This document shows positions 21,131 through 32,960 of a stretch of DNA of 64,000 bases, one piece after another. Origin of the DNA: Dasyornis broadbenti (taxonomy: Eukaryota > Chordata > Aves > Passeriformes > Dasyornithidae). Under the pieces are notes generated by a model that saw nothing but the letters and a program-made list of their open reading frames with translations, did not search any database and was not told the origin of the DNA. The DNA lies in contig VZRN01001776.1 of NCBI GenBank assembly GCA_013397935.1, forward strand, positions 62,001 through 126,000, read 5' to 3'. Every line of letters begins with the position of its first letter. Within the stretch, counting starts at the first letter, position 1. A program made the position numbers and the translations under genes.

Positions 21131-22784
21131 GAGCACAGCCCACACCATGGGCTCCCAGTGCCACCCACACCTCCGTGGTGCAAGCAGTGAGGGGTGGCCA
21201 CCATCTGTAAACTGCATTTGCTATTTTTCAGGGCTGAAATGGGTGCTCAGAGCTTGCCGAAGGAGTGGTGCCACCCCATGGGGGAGAAATTGATTCCAGG
21301 GGATCTGCAAAGGGCAAACGGGAGTGGCAGCCCAGGGTCTGATGGTGATTTTGGGGCCCATGTCCCCCTGAGGGCTTGTGCCCTGCTCACAGGGGGATGT
21401 GGGCACCGCCAGGAGCTGACTGGGAGTCCTGCCCAGGCCTGGGGTGGCCAAACTGGGAGGCTGATGGAATCCTGCTCCCCTCCTTTGGGATCTACACAGT
21501 GACCAAAGAGCCCAGCCCTGTCCTGCTGTCCATCGATGGCTCCGAACACCCCAGAGTGCTGCATTCCCACCCGTGCCCCTTTCCCACAAAACCTCAGGAG
21601 AGAATTGGGACCAGAGTGAGATGCTTTCGCAGCTGTGGTGACAGCTCTTGGGCCTCCTCAGAGCAAGATAAAGCATGGAATATGGAGAAATCCAAGAAAT
21701 CCACATTCCTTCAGCTTCCCAGGCGTGGCCAGGAGCTGACATGTCCATAACCTCCCTTTCTGACCCTATTTCTCTTAGCGTGTCTTAAATACACAAGGAG
21801 CATTTTATCGGCAAGGAACACATTGGATTTTGAGAAAACTTCTCATCATCCCAGCCAGGAAAAGCCATTCCTTGACAGAAACACTATTCCTAATCCATCC
21901 GTTCTTGAGGAAATGGATACCAGTTAATGCGGATGGTAGTCAAAAAACCAGATCCTGGTGCTGCTGGCTGCACCCAGCTCTTTACTTGAAAATGTTTTCG
22001 TTGGATTATCCTATTCATCACCGTTATTTGAGAACTGTATCACAGTATTATTTTTAAAAAGTAAAGCTTGTCTTGGCTTAGAAAACTCTGGCATGTGGAA
22101 AACAGATGAAATGTTCTTGGGATTGAGGGCAGTTGTTCCTGAGTCTGGCTGGCGGTGGATCCAGCACATTCCCTGCTCCAGTGGGTTGGAGGCATTTATG
22201 TGAGACCTCCCTGAGGTCCTCCAGCAAAAATCCTGAGGGTGAGCTCGATGTCCTTCCTGGAGAGAGGAAGGTGCTGGTCTGTGATGCTGCCACTGATCCC
22301 AGTTGTTCCCAGTGGGGTCACAGAGAGGAGCTCCCCATTGGTGGGCTGGGTGAGGGCTGCTGAGGGATCCCAATGGCTGTGCCAGGGGAGGGGCAGCCTC
22401 CTGTGCTTCCAGGGCCCCTAAATTGTTTTTTAAGGATGCCCCTGTGCAGGACAGGGTGATGGAGCAGGTTGGGCTTTTGGCTGCTCCTGATGCAGTTTAT
22501 GGGCACCCCGTGTGCCAAATCCCCTTTAGGATGCCAAAGACTATCCCTGAGAGGAGCCCAGGGTGATGGTCCAGCCTCACACATCCTGGAATTAGGAGGG
22601 GTGACACATCTTTTCCCCTCAGGGCTCAGAGCTGAGCCTTTCGGGGTGAGGAGGGGGCTGTGGCAGAGTCTGGGGCTCACTGCCTGGCCCCATCACTGCT
22701 CCCCACGTGGTGGATGGGGCACCCAGGACTTGGGGCACCCTACAGACGAGGGCTGCTCCTGCCTCTCTCCCTCCAGAGATGGAC
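21131..22784. other. Intergenic sequence without recognised features
   Basis: Only unique moderately GC-rich sequence is seen here. Open frames are short and unlike known proteins. Confidence 0.6.
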
Positions 22785-23130
22785 AAGACCCCTGGAGAAT
22801 CCTGCCCCCATGGAAGCTTTTAAACCCTGAAGAGGTTCCTGCCCCCAAGGAGAGTTCTCTGCCCATTCCAGGGGGATTCCTGTCCCCCTCCGGGGAGAAC
22901 CTGCCCCCCCGAGAGTTTCCTGCTTCCACAGTGGGATTTCTGCCCCACCTCAGGGTTTTCTGTCCTCCCAGGGAGACTCCTGCCCCCCAGGGAGGTTCCT
23001 ACCCTCCAGGAGAGTTCCCCTGGGGGGATTTCAGTCCCTTCTCAGAGTCTTTTACCCAAAAAAGGGGGGTTCCTCCCCTTTCCAGGGGGATACTGCCCCC
23101 AGGGAGGTTCGTGTCCCCAGGAGGACCCTC
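22785..23130. repeat. Degenerate ~20-bp minisatellite
   Basis: About 16 imperfect units with core GAGGTTCCTGCCCCC recur about every 20 bases (for example near 22795, 22831, 22872, 22974, 22993, 23084 and 23105). It ends just before the CpG island at 23160. Confidence 0.75.
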
Positions 23131-23159
23131 GGCCCGAGGTCCCGAGCTGACCCCCACAT

Positions 23160-23320
23160 CCCCGGTCCCCCGACCCGCCCGTCTTCTGGGGGCGTGTCCG
23201 GTAGGGGCGTGGCCATGGGCGTGGCCGGTGACGCAGTAGGCGGGGCAGGGCGGGGCGGCAGCGGCGGCAGCGGCGGCTTCCAGCGACTTCGGCGGGCGGT
23301 GAGTGCGGGCGGGGCCGCGC
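23160..23320 (+). promoter_or_regulatory. CpG island with GC boxes; candidate PPFIA4 distal promoter
   Basis: This CpG-dense segment has several GC boxes (GGGGCGTGGCC, GGGCGGGGCGG), a TGACGC half-CRE at about 23228 and no TATA box. A GGCAGCGGC repeat leads to a strong donor, GTGAGT at 23299. The next plus-strand coding gene is PPFIA4 at 50045, so this could be its distal promoter. The link is inference; a separate non-coding RNA is an alternative. Confidence 0.5.
23240..23298 (+). other. Candidate non-coding first exon
   Basis: The GC-rich stretch with CGG repeats (AGCGGCGGCAGCGGCGGCTT) ends at GGGCG|GTGAGT. It has no ATG and looks like a 5' UTR exon. The 5' end is a guess. Confidence 0.4.
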
Positions 23321-23329
23321 TGCCCACGG

Positions 23330-23700
23330 GGGATGCTCGGCGCCGCGCGGGGCCGCCCGGGGGGAGCTCTGCCCCTGTGACGCCCGTGGGGCCGCCCGGG
23401 GGATGCTCAGGCCTCCCCGGTGGGACCGGACCCGGAGGGCTCTACCCGTATTGCCTCCTCCCGGGGATGCTCTGCTGCCCCCCGAGAGGATGCTCGGCCC
23501 GCCCCGTGCGGATGCTCAGCCCCGCCGTGGGGCTAGACTCGGGGAACCCTTCTCTTTTTGTCTCCCCCTGCAGGATGCTCTACCTCCCCCCCGCACAGGG
23601 GATACTCCCCACTGCCCCCCGGGCGGGGCCGCACTGGAGGTAATCAGCCGTGCCGTGCACCGGGGGATGCTCTACCCCCCGGGAGGGGCTGAGTCACTCC
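23330..23700. repeat. Irregular GGGGATGCTC minisatellite
   Basis: The motif GGGGATGCTC or a close variant recurs about eight times at irregular spacing (near 23331, 23399, 23464, 23487, 23510, 23572, 23598 and 23664), interleaved with CCGCCCGGGG-like text. CpG content stays high. Weaker echoes (AGATGCTC, GGATGCTG) continue at about 24300-24430. Confidence 0.65.
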
Positions 23701-26495
23701 AGGGGCTTCATCTCCCACCCCATTACCCCTTGGAGGGGGTGTCTGAGTCGGGGAGTGTTGAGCTCCCCCATTTCCCTTGGCTGGAGTCTGAGCTGGAGGG
23801 TGTCATCCTCACCCCGAGCTGGGTTGGGCGGGGGGGACACTTGCTGTGCCTCGGCTTTACCCCCAGGCCGAAGCATTTGAGCCAGGGTTGCTCCCCCTAC
23901 TCCGCTGGCCCTACCCCAGGGACAGAGCCGGGCAGATGTGCTGCCCTATCCCCACTGGGTGTGCAGGCAGGGGTATGAAGGGTGGGCATATCCTCCCAAG
24001 GCTGCACGGTACGGGGGGCCGGGAGGGCGCAGTGATTCCTTAACCCAGGAGCAGGAGGGGGGAGCCTTGATTTTCAGTTGCTCTCTGCCCTTGGCAGCCC
24101 CCAATATGGTCCCAAGCTGTCCCTTGCACCCCCTCCCCCCAGCTTCCACCTTACGCTGAGGGGAGGGCAGGAATGCGGGTGAGCATGGTGGCCTTCTCCT
24201 GCTCCTCTGATTTCCCAGTGCTGTCTCCTCCCGCTTTCCTCAGCGCTGCCTCCAGCCCTGGAGCATCCACCCGGTGTTGAGCTCTGTGTCAGCCCCACTG
24301 AGCATCTGCCTGGCTCCAAGCTCTGGGCTGGACCAGCTCGTGGGGATGCTGCCACAGAGATGCTCCTGGAGCTCAGCACCAGGTAAATGCCTGCCAAGCT
24401 GGGCCAGCTCGGAACTGGGAAGATGCTCACGGAGCTGGTCCAGCCTGGACATTGGCCCGTGTGCTCGGGGCTGGACCAGCAGAGCATCCGGCCAGCCTGG
24501 CCAGCTCCAGCTGTGCCTACACTGGTTCCCAGCCTCTGTCAGCTGGTGCTGTCACGGCTGCTGCAGGCTGCCTCCAGACAGCACGATTTGCTCCTGAATA
24601 ACCAGCCTTGAAGGGCTTGTTTATCCCCTAAATTGCATCATTAGAGCAGCAATTGGCTTAGGGAGCTGGGTTTTGTTAAAGCTGTGCAAACCCTTCTGGG
24701 GACGCCCTGGTTTTGGCCAAGTCAGGGTTGGCAAAGTGTTCATTTTAGCTCGTTTGCCACCATCTGCTGGATGCTGGAATGAGGTTCTCCTGGTGGGTTT
24801 GATACCACCAAACCACTGTGTGAGCTAGAGCTGGTTTAGAGTTAGAGGCAAGTGTGAGCTGGAGTTTGGGACCTAGATGAACATGCCTGTGTGGTTTGGC
24901 AGTTTCTTGGTTGTGGTGCTGCCCAGGCAACAGGAGTTGGAAAGCTGGTGTCTGTGTCTCTGATGGTCTGGGAGTCTCATGTACCTGTGCTCTTGGGGAC
25001 ATCACAGTGTGCTGGCTGGGGAACAGGACTGATCTCTAGGGACTTCCCTGGAGATTTGTCAGGGAGCTATCAGCACAGGTCCCTGCTGCCGTTGCCCTGA
25101 CACCTGGTGGTGCTCAGGTGCACAGGTGCCTTCCCAGCTTCAGTGCTTGCTCCTCCTGCAGCTCTTTCCCAGGAGTCAGACCAGAGGTTTTCTGGGACCT
25201 GTGTCACCAGCAGTAAGCTGGGGGAGCCTCTGAACTGGCAGGTTCCTGAGACACCAGTGGTGGGACTGATGGACAGATCTGGCTTTCCAGAGCAGCCAGC
25301 TCAGCTGTGGCGTGGCAGATGTAGGATTAAACACCTCATCCATCCCTGTGCAGCTTTGTGGCTTTGTGGTGAGTGAGTCTTGCTCTGCTCCGGTGACTTG
25401 GTCCAGCTATGCTGGCCACCAGCTTCAGTGCAGATGCTGAGGGACTGGACCTGCTGGAGATTTGGGTTCCTGCCTGTCTCAGTTGTCACAGAAGATACCA
25501 GAGGTAAAATCCGCTCTGAAACCCTTCTCATCTGCATCTTTGGAGCGACCTTTCTGCAAGCCTTGTCCTTTGGGGCAGTTCCTGGTGGGGACTGGGGATG
25601 AGGATGGGGATGAGGAGGAGGCTGAGTGAGTGTGAGTTGGTAGGTCCTGCTGTGCTGGATGAGGATGTGCAGGCCCTGAGTCAGTGCTGAGAAAGAGGAA
25701 AGTTCACACTGGAGCTGGGAGAGGCATCCTTGGTGCCTCAGAGGGAGCTGAACCCAAACTGGGCCCCAACTGGGAATGCTCTGGAGGGCTCCAGTCTCCA
25801 GTGCACACGGAGAAACTTTGGCATGAGTGTCCATCCTCTGCCTGGGCAGTGTCATTTCAGAGGGATACTAGATTCTTTATCTAACCTTGAAACCTTAATT
25901 TACAATTAATTTCCTCCTAAAGAATGCTTTGGTGAGCCAGAGGTTTCCCAGATGGCTCCCGAAAGTGAGCTGTGAGGTCTCTGGAATATTAACTGGAGGA
26001 GAAGGTTGTTGGATCCATTTCCCAGCTTCCCTCCCAGAGAAGTGTGAATGACAACCCCCTCCTTACGGATGATTTCTGAGAAGTGCCAAGCACCAGGTGT
26101 GGGGTGACAGACCTGACCCAGGCTGAGGGCTCTGCCATGTGCTCTGCAGGTGGGTCCAAGCCCCGGCCAGGATCCTGGGGGATGTAGCTGGGAGTTTGCA
26201 GTGCCTCAAGGCCTCCTCTGTGAACAGACGAAAGGCTTGGAGGTGGGTGCCTGTGTGGGTGTGCTCACACGGGCTGGCATTTGGGAGGGAGGAGTGAAAA
26301 TATCACATGAAACAACTGCAGTGTTGGGGGACAGGTCTGTGCTTGGGCCCATCTGGAGCAGAAGTTGTGGGAAATGATTCAGGGCTCTTTGCTAAAAAAA
26401 GTTGTGCTGATATAATTGGATTTTATTTCTGTTTGTGCTGTGGTCAAGCAGACTAAAACTCTTGTGGGGACATGGTAAAAGCCTCGAGTTCGTTT
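23700..26495. other. Non-coding stretch, candidate PPFIA4 first intron
   Basis: I see no recognisable exon, RNA gene or transposon. A loosely repeated GCTGGACCAGCTCG-type phrase occurs at about 24330-24500. Confidence 0.5.
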
Positions 26496-26499
26496 TCAG

Positions 26500-26885
26500 G
26501 GTGAGGATGTCCTGAGGAATCAGGCTGAGAAAGCTGGGGCTCAACCTGGAGAAGAGGAGGTTGTGAAGGGGCTACAAAGAAGCTGGAGAGTGACTCTGCA
26601 TGAGGAACTGGAGTGGCAAAACAAGAGGGTTCACACTGAAAGAGAGATTTAGATTAGATATTGGCAAGGAATTCTACTCGGTGAGGGTGGGGAGGCCCTG
26701 GCATAAATTGCCCAGAGAAGCTGTGGCTGCCCCTGGATCCCTGGAAGTGTCCAAGGCCAGGTTGGATGGGAACTGGAGCAACCTGGGTTGTGGAAAGTGT
26801 CCCTGCCCATGGCAGGGGTGGAATGAGCTGAACTTTAAGGTCTCTTCCAGCCCAAGCCATACTGTGATTCTGTGGTTTTATGAAT
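26500..26885 (+). repeat. CR1 LINE 3' fragment, about 385 bp
   Basis: The text 'gctgagaaagctggggctca', 'ggcataaattgcccagagaa', 'gctgtggctgcccctggatc' and a terminal 'tactgtgattctgtggtttt' is a well-preserved CR1 3' end. Confidence 0.93.
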
Positions 26886-29800
26886 GAAGCGGATGCTCCT
26901 CTCTCTCTCATTTTTGTGCAAAGCTCTGCCTGGAGCAGCCCTGCTGCCCCTCAGCCCTAGGTAGCACTGGCAAGGCAGCGATTCCCGTCCCACAGGAGAA
27001 TCTGGAAGCTGGGTGTAAAACCTTCAAAAGCCAGGGCCAAAAGCCACTGGCCAGGAGAGGACTGACCCTGTGCCCTCCACGTTGCTCTTCCTTTGCTGAA
27101 TCTTCACCCTGGTGCTTTAAGCAGCCCATGGATCGCTGTCTCCGGCTCTGTAATCCTGCAGGACTGACAAGGCTGGAATTTATCTGAAATGCAGATTATT
27201 TTTCTTCAGCTCCTGGTTTTCAGTTCCTGCCACGCTTCTCTTAGCAAGCGCGAGGAGGTGCCGGCTGGGTGGCTGCCTTTAATTGCATCCAAAAAATAAA
27301 AAAAGAAGAAAACAAGTGGCGGATGAGAGCGCATTTCCCCATCCTCCCGTCCGTGGCGAGCAGTTTCCAGGAGAGGGCAGTTCCCGGGGATTTTTGCTGC
27401 ATGGTGCCTCTTCCCTGCAGCCTCCAGCCGTGCCGAGCCCCTCGTACCAGTGGTCCCGAGGGCAGAGCCGTGCCAGGGATCGCCGGGGCCCAGGCCCGGC
27501 TCCTCCATGGGGAGGTGAAGCATTGTCAGCGTGGCCGAGTGCTTTAAATAGCGGGCGTGGGGATGTGCAGCAGGGAGGGAGGGAAGGAGGCTCTTCCTGC
27601 CTGGACTCTGCATCCCGCCTTCTGGAGAGGGCAGCATCTCTCGCCAGGGCAGGATGGCATGGCAGGGAAGGGGCCCTCTCTTGGTATCACAGCCCATGCG
27701 CCAGGCGCATGGATCTAAACTTCTCACTTTCACCCTTGCCTGGCGGAAATGAATTTTCTCTGCAATTCCAGATTCCCTCCTAGCCAGCATCATTCCTGAT
27801 GTGATGTGCTGGGACAAGACAAACATTCTGCAGCCGCAGAGTGCCCAGGGGGTCCATAGCCCAAAGGAAGGAGCTGGGCTGAGCATGGGATGGCTGGAGC
27901 CTGGGAGAAGGCTATGTTCAGCCTCAGCCCAAGTCTCACCTTTCCAGCATTTCATTAGTGCAGTGCATCCTCCCATGGACTGTCTCCTGCCAAAGCCTGG
28001 CCTTTCTGGTTCCAGAACTGGGAAGGTGTTTATAGCCTCAGTGTGGCATTAACACAGGTGTCATTAACCTGATCTCACACTCTTGACCACTGGTTAAATA
28101 GGCTTGGTGGTGATGCCTAGAACTGCTCCCCATGCTGACATTTCCACTGCCAGGGGCAGCGGACACAGAGGGGAAAGATGGGTTTGTACAAGATCCATAA
28201 TCCACTTAATCTGCCCTGTAATTCAATGTCTGGCAGCTGTAACTAAATAGATCTGGGCTTCTTTCAAGCATCCCCCCCCAAACTGTTTTGCAGGAAGGAG
28301 TCAAAAAATGTCCAGAAGTTATTTTTGGCTGTGACTAATTTATTCACACACTGATCAGCCAGGAGAGGAGTTATTCTGGTCCCACACTGCCCCACATAAC
28401 ACCAAGTGCCATGTGCGGGTGTGATTTCTTCGGGAGATGTTGAGAGATGATGCTCCCGTTTGGGGATGGAGCTCTCAGGAAGCACCCCGGAGGCCCCGTG
28501 TGTTGTGAGCCCACTCGAGGTCCTCAAGTGAGGCCAGAGCCAAGGGACGTGGGCTCTGTGCCCTCCTGTCCTGTGTCCCTGGGGACAGATCTGAGCCCTA
28601 TGTCCTGGGGTGGTGGAAGGCTCTGCGCCTTGCAATGCCTGCTGCATCCCGAGGCGTACCCAGCTCGATTGGGTCTCCCTGGGTGACCCCTGGATTTGGG
28701 AAGTGCAGGGAGCTGTTTCAGGGCTTGTTTGGACACGGTGTTGTTTCGAGGCTCGGGAAGGGCCGTGGTGTCTGGGACGGTTTCTCTGCAGGATGAGGTG
28801 GCTTTGGTACTGCTGGATTTCTCCTCCTTGTGTTTGCTTTCCCTGGTGTGCTGTGAAGCTGAGCTCCTACTCCCGAGAAGGGGCGGTAGGAGTGAAGTGT
28901 GAGGGTGGCACAGCCAAATCCTTCTTTTCTCCTGTGTCTGCACAAGGGAATGTTTTCCTGGGGCATCCCAGTGGGGCCACAATTGGTTTCTGGCCATGGA
29001 TTGGGGTCTGCCAGGATGGGAATCACTGGGACATGGTGCTGCTGGTGCCTTTGCCATCCCACTGTGCTGGTGATGTGTTTCCCTCCTCGGCTGAGGATAG
29101 AATCACTGGTGGCTGTGTCTCTGTGCAGAGGTGCTGGCAGCAGCAGAGATCCTGTCTCTCCTGGTTGCTGTGGGACTGGGAGCATCAATGGAGGCAATGT
29201 CCAGCCTGGATGCACTGCTGGATGGGCAAAGGGGACCTGACACCCACATCTCCTGCAGCTGGGGCTGTATCTGCCAGCAATTTGGCCTGAGGCAGGCTAG
29301 GGAGGGTTGAAGAGGCCATGTGGGAGTAGAGGATCCGCAAACCCAAGCCCCTGAAGGATCCATGGGGGTGTTGACCAACCCAAATTTCCAAGCTTTGCTG
29401 CTCGGAAGACCTGGCTGTGCAAGAGAGTGGATGGGTGGAAGTTCGGGAGATTCCCAAGTGCCTGTGGAAAGCTGCTGTCCATGCTCCTCCCCAGCATCGC
29501 AGCACCTGAGGGCAGATGTGCCATTCCTGGGACACGGGATGGAGTCTTAGGTTGCTGCCAGCATCACTTGGAGAGCCTCCTCCCAGAACCCTTCTGGGTG
29601 CTTGGGCTCTCCATGCACCCTGTGCTCAATAGCATGGCTTTACTCATTTGAACCCATCAGGTTTTAATTAGAGCCAGAAGGCTCATCTCTCCTGATCTGA
29701 GCTGTCTTGACTTTGATCCCAGATCCAGAAAGGGTTTGCTTTGCTGCTGTTACCTGTCTGGCATCCGGATGTGCCACCCAGAGAGCGGCTTGTGTTTGAT

Positions 29801-31792
29801 GGAGAGAGAAGATTCTCTCTCCTTCTCCCCAGCATCAAAACCTGGATGATAATCACTCGGTTACAGCCAACACTTTGGGGGTGCCATATTACAAAAAGAG
29901 CATTTTTTCCTACTCTTGATCATCTGCTTCTAGTTAGTTTAGTTAACAGCCTTTTGCAGTGGCCATTTTTGGAGTTGGCAGCCGGAGCATCCCTGCAAGC
30001 AGAAATGGCTTTCGTTACATGTGTCCTTTGTGGTTACACGTCTGTAGAGAAATTTTGTCTCCTAAACTGAGGCTGCCGTGAACCCCAGCACTGCTGATCA
30101 GTGCTTGGCTCTTCGGGAGCGCTGGTGTCGCTTTCAAATCACACACCGTCAATAAATCTCATTGCGAGTGCCCTGCAGCAAATGGCATCAGCCTGCATGG
30201 GGAGAGCTCTCCCACACGTCCTCCCACCGCCTAAGAATACCAGCGCTTGAATTCTCCAGTGACTTGGCTACTGCACCGCCACCGTTCCTTGCTGAGATCC
30301 TGCTGCATGGCTCAGTGCAGGACATCTGCTGTGCTCCCAGGGGTGACACTCTGCCCTCCGGATCTGCCCTTTAGCTAACGCAGCAGCTGCGCCAGCTTGG
30401 GGGTAAATGAACATTTCTTACCTTTACTCTCCATGCTGTGAGGTGTGTTCATAATCAGGGGTGCAGGGTCCAGGAGGGAAACAATGGCACCTTCTCCGGT
30501 GGCCACTGAGAGCCCATCTCTTTGGGGAAAGGGTGAGTTTTGAGGACTTCATGTAGCATCAAGAAAAATACCCTCAAAATCCTCTGTTAACCCTCCGTGT
30601 GTGTCCTGGGAGTCTGTTCCATCCTCTTTGTAAATACACAATTTATGTTTCCATCTCTGGCTTTGAGATGTGGGAAAAGGTGCCCAAGTGCTTTGCTTTG
30701 AGAGCCAAATCTCTGTTCAGTGGGTGAATACAGAGGGCTTGCAGTGTTTCCAGTTCACACAGGGCACTGGGCACACTGGTGTGCAGCTCAGCAGCCACCA
30801 GGCTCTTGTGTCCAGCAGCTTTCAGCCTCTTGACCCTGCTGGCTTGTGGCAGAGCAGGGAGAGCTCATCACTTGAACTATGAATGAAGCCAAGGGCTGAT
30901 GTCACGTGCTGTGATCTTGGGGGAAAGTGACAAACTGCCTTTGTGGCACTGGCAGGGATTCTGGAGCAGAGCTGGGTGTGATGGATGTGCAAACTGAAGT
31001 TCAGCACAGCTGGGAGAGGTTGAGCTGTAAAACAGGAGTGATGCTCTAAAAGGATGTTTCTTTAGGAGACCTTGGATTGAAGGTATTTGGATTTTCCTGT
31101 CTCCACCTCCTTGTGATTGCCCCATTTGCTGCTGGGAAGTTCATTTTGGGGCTGGAATGCAGCAGTGGAGGAGCAGGGGCTCGAGGAACACACTCACAGG
31201 GCTGGCTGATCCCTGGGAGTCCTACGCCCTGCTGCAATGTGCTCAGGCCATGGACACAAGCGTTGATACTTCCCCCAGTCTTGCAAAGAGAATAATGCTT
31301 ATTTTGGAGGCTGGAAAGGTGAGGAAGCCAGTCACCAGCCCCACCAGCTGGCAGATGCTTGGTTTCCTCCTCTCTCCAGTACAACTTGCAGGAAATCCAA
31401 CCACTGGGGATGCCAGGGAGGGGCTGTCACTGCCCTGGGCTGGGAACAAATGTAGTGACCCATCAGGAAGAGCCGCCCTGGTCTGTCAGACCAAGGTGTG
31501 TCAGGTCCTTCCTCATTCAGTGCCTGGACTTTCTCCTTCCAAGGACTCTTGGCTCCTCATGGACTGCCCTGGTGTGCCTCAAATCGCCAAAACCCTGTTG
31601 TGGGAGAAGAAGCAGAAGGATCTTCCCATGCTGCTGCCTGCACCTGGAGCTTTCTCCTTTTTCCCTCAGTGCAGGTGGGGAGTGCACACCAGGAGAGTGA
31701 CGCTGGTCAGCTCTTGTGTGGTCACTCATGAGCTGGACTTGCCTGAGTGTATTCTCCCAGAAGTGTGAGAATTTGCAGGATTTATCCCCAAA
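26886..31792. other. Non-coding stretch
   Basis: This is unique sequence. A TATA-like TTTAAATAG at about 27543-27551 follows a tRNA-like 12-mer, and no further promoter evidence is seen. Open frames are low-complexity or short and unlike known proteins. Confidence 0.5.
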
Positions 31793-31905
31793 TCATAGAA
31801 TCGAAGACTCATAGAATCGTTAAGGTTGGAAAAGACCTCCAAGATCATCAAGTCCAACTTTTGACTTAATACCACCATGGCAGCTAAACCATGATCAGGA
31901 GCTGC
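31793..31905 (-). repeat. CR1 LINE 3' fragment
   Basis: The text 'atcatagaatcgaagactca', 'taaggttggaaaagacctcc' and 'aagatcatcaagtccaactt' is the reverse complement of a CR1 terminus. The tail octamer is duplicated. Confidence 0.9.
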
Positions 31906-32369
31906 TTGTGAGGACCCAGTTTAACCAGTCTCTGGGGAGCTGGGACCTGCGTGGTCTCCTTTTGCCCCTCTCCATCCCCCCTGGCTTGTATTGATGCTGG
32001 TCACTCTGAGGCAGCTGCTGAGTGCACTTGGTGGTACCCAAAACTTCTGTAAATCTGAGAGGATCCTGGGCCCAGGACAGGTGCTGATGACAGCAGTAAC
32101 CAGAGCAGGCTGGCGTGGGAGAGCTGGTCCAGACTGGGGGTGGAAAGAGGATGCTGAAGGTGATGGTGGCCCCTGGGATGGCTTTACTGCCTCTGAATTT
32201 TCCTCTGACAATGATGGACTGGGTTTAGAAAAGTCCAACATCTGTGCAGGCACAGCTCCCAACTCCCTGCTGCCCTCAACCTTACTCCTGCAGGAAATGT
32301 GCGAGGTTTGACTCTCGCTTCTTGCTTCCCAAAAGGTGACTTTTGTCAGATTCAGAGGACTCTGGCCAC

Positions 32370-32960
32370 ACCGTCTGTGTGAGCGTGCGGCAGAGCAAGG
32401 CTGGGCTGGGGGATCCGTGCCCGGGGTTCTGCGGGGGTGGTTGGAGCCGTGTGTCCACAAACGCAGCTCATGGGAGGCGGTGAAGGGAGATGCCGAGAGA
32501 GGAGGATGCTGCCGGGAATGCGAGCGGCTCCTGCTGCAGAATTCCTAGCGTTGCAGCAGGGGAGATGCCGGAGGGATCCGCGGGAAGGGAGCAGGGACGG
32601 GCTTTGTGTCCAGCGCCGCTCCGGCCCGAACCCCCGGCGGGGATGGAGCTGCCTTGGCTGGGAGCGGGAGCGGGCGGTCCCGCAGTGCTGCGTGACAGTG
32701 ACAGGGACACAGCCCCGACACTCCCCTTCCTCCCGGCAGCGCCGGGGCCGTGCGGGGCCGCGGCCGCCCCGGCTCGACCCCTCTGCGGGCGGGTGATCCC
32801 TGGGGGCGCACAGGGCTGGCTGTCCCCTCCTGGGTGATGCCAGCTGCTTTTCCACTGGGGATTCTGCCGGCTGCATTCCCGGCCGTGCTGCTGGCGCTGC
32901 AGGTGCTCCGGGGAAGGAGGAGCGTCCCTGCCCCTGTCCTCGAGCGGGCACAGCAGGGAC
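32370..32960. promoter_or_regulatory. CpG-rich segment, possible internal promoter
   Basis: CpG density rises sharply here (for example GGGGCCGCGGCCGCCCCGGC at 32754-32773). No conserved coding frame or convincing start exon is visible. It could be an alternative promoter or an intronic CpG island between the candidate distal promoter and the PPFIA4 ATG. Confidence 0.4.

Noticed and set aside
27525..27560. tRNA-Leu-like 5' half (AGCGTGGCCGAG)
   Set aside because: Only a 12-base match to the tRNA-Leu start and A box; no B box, anticodon arm or acceptor pairing follows.
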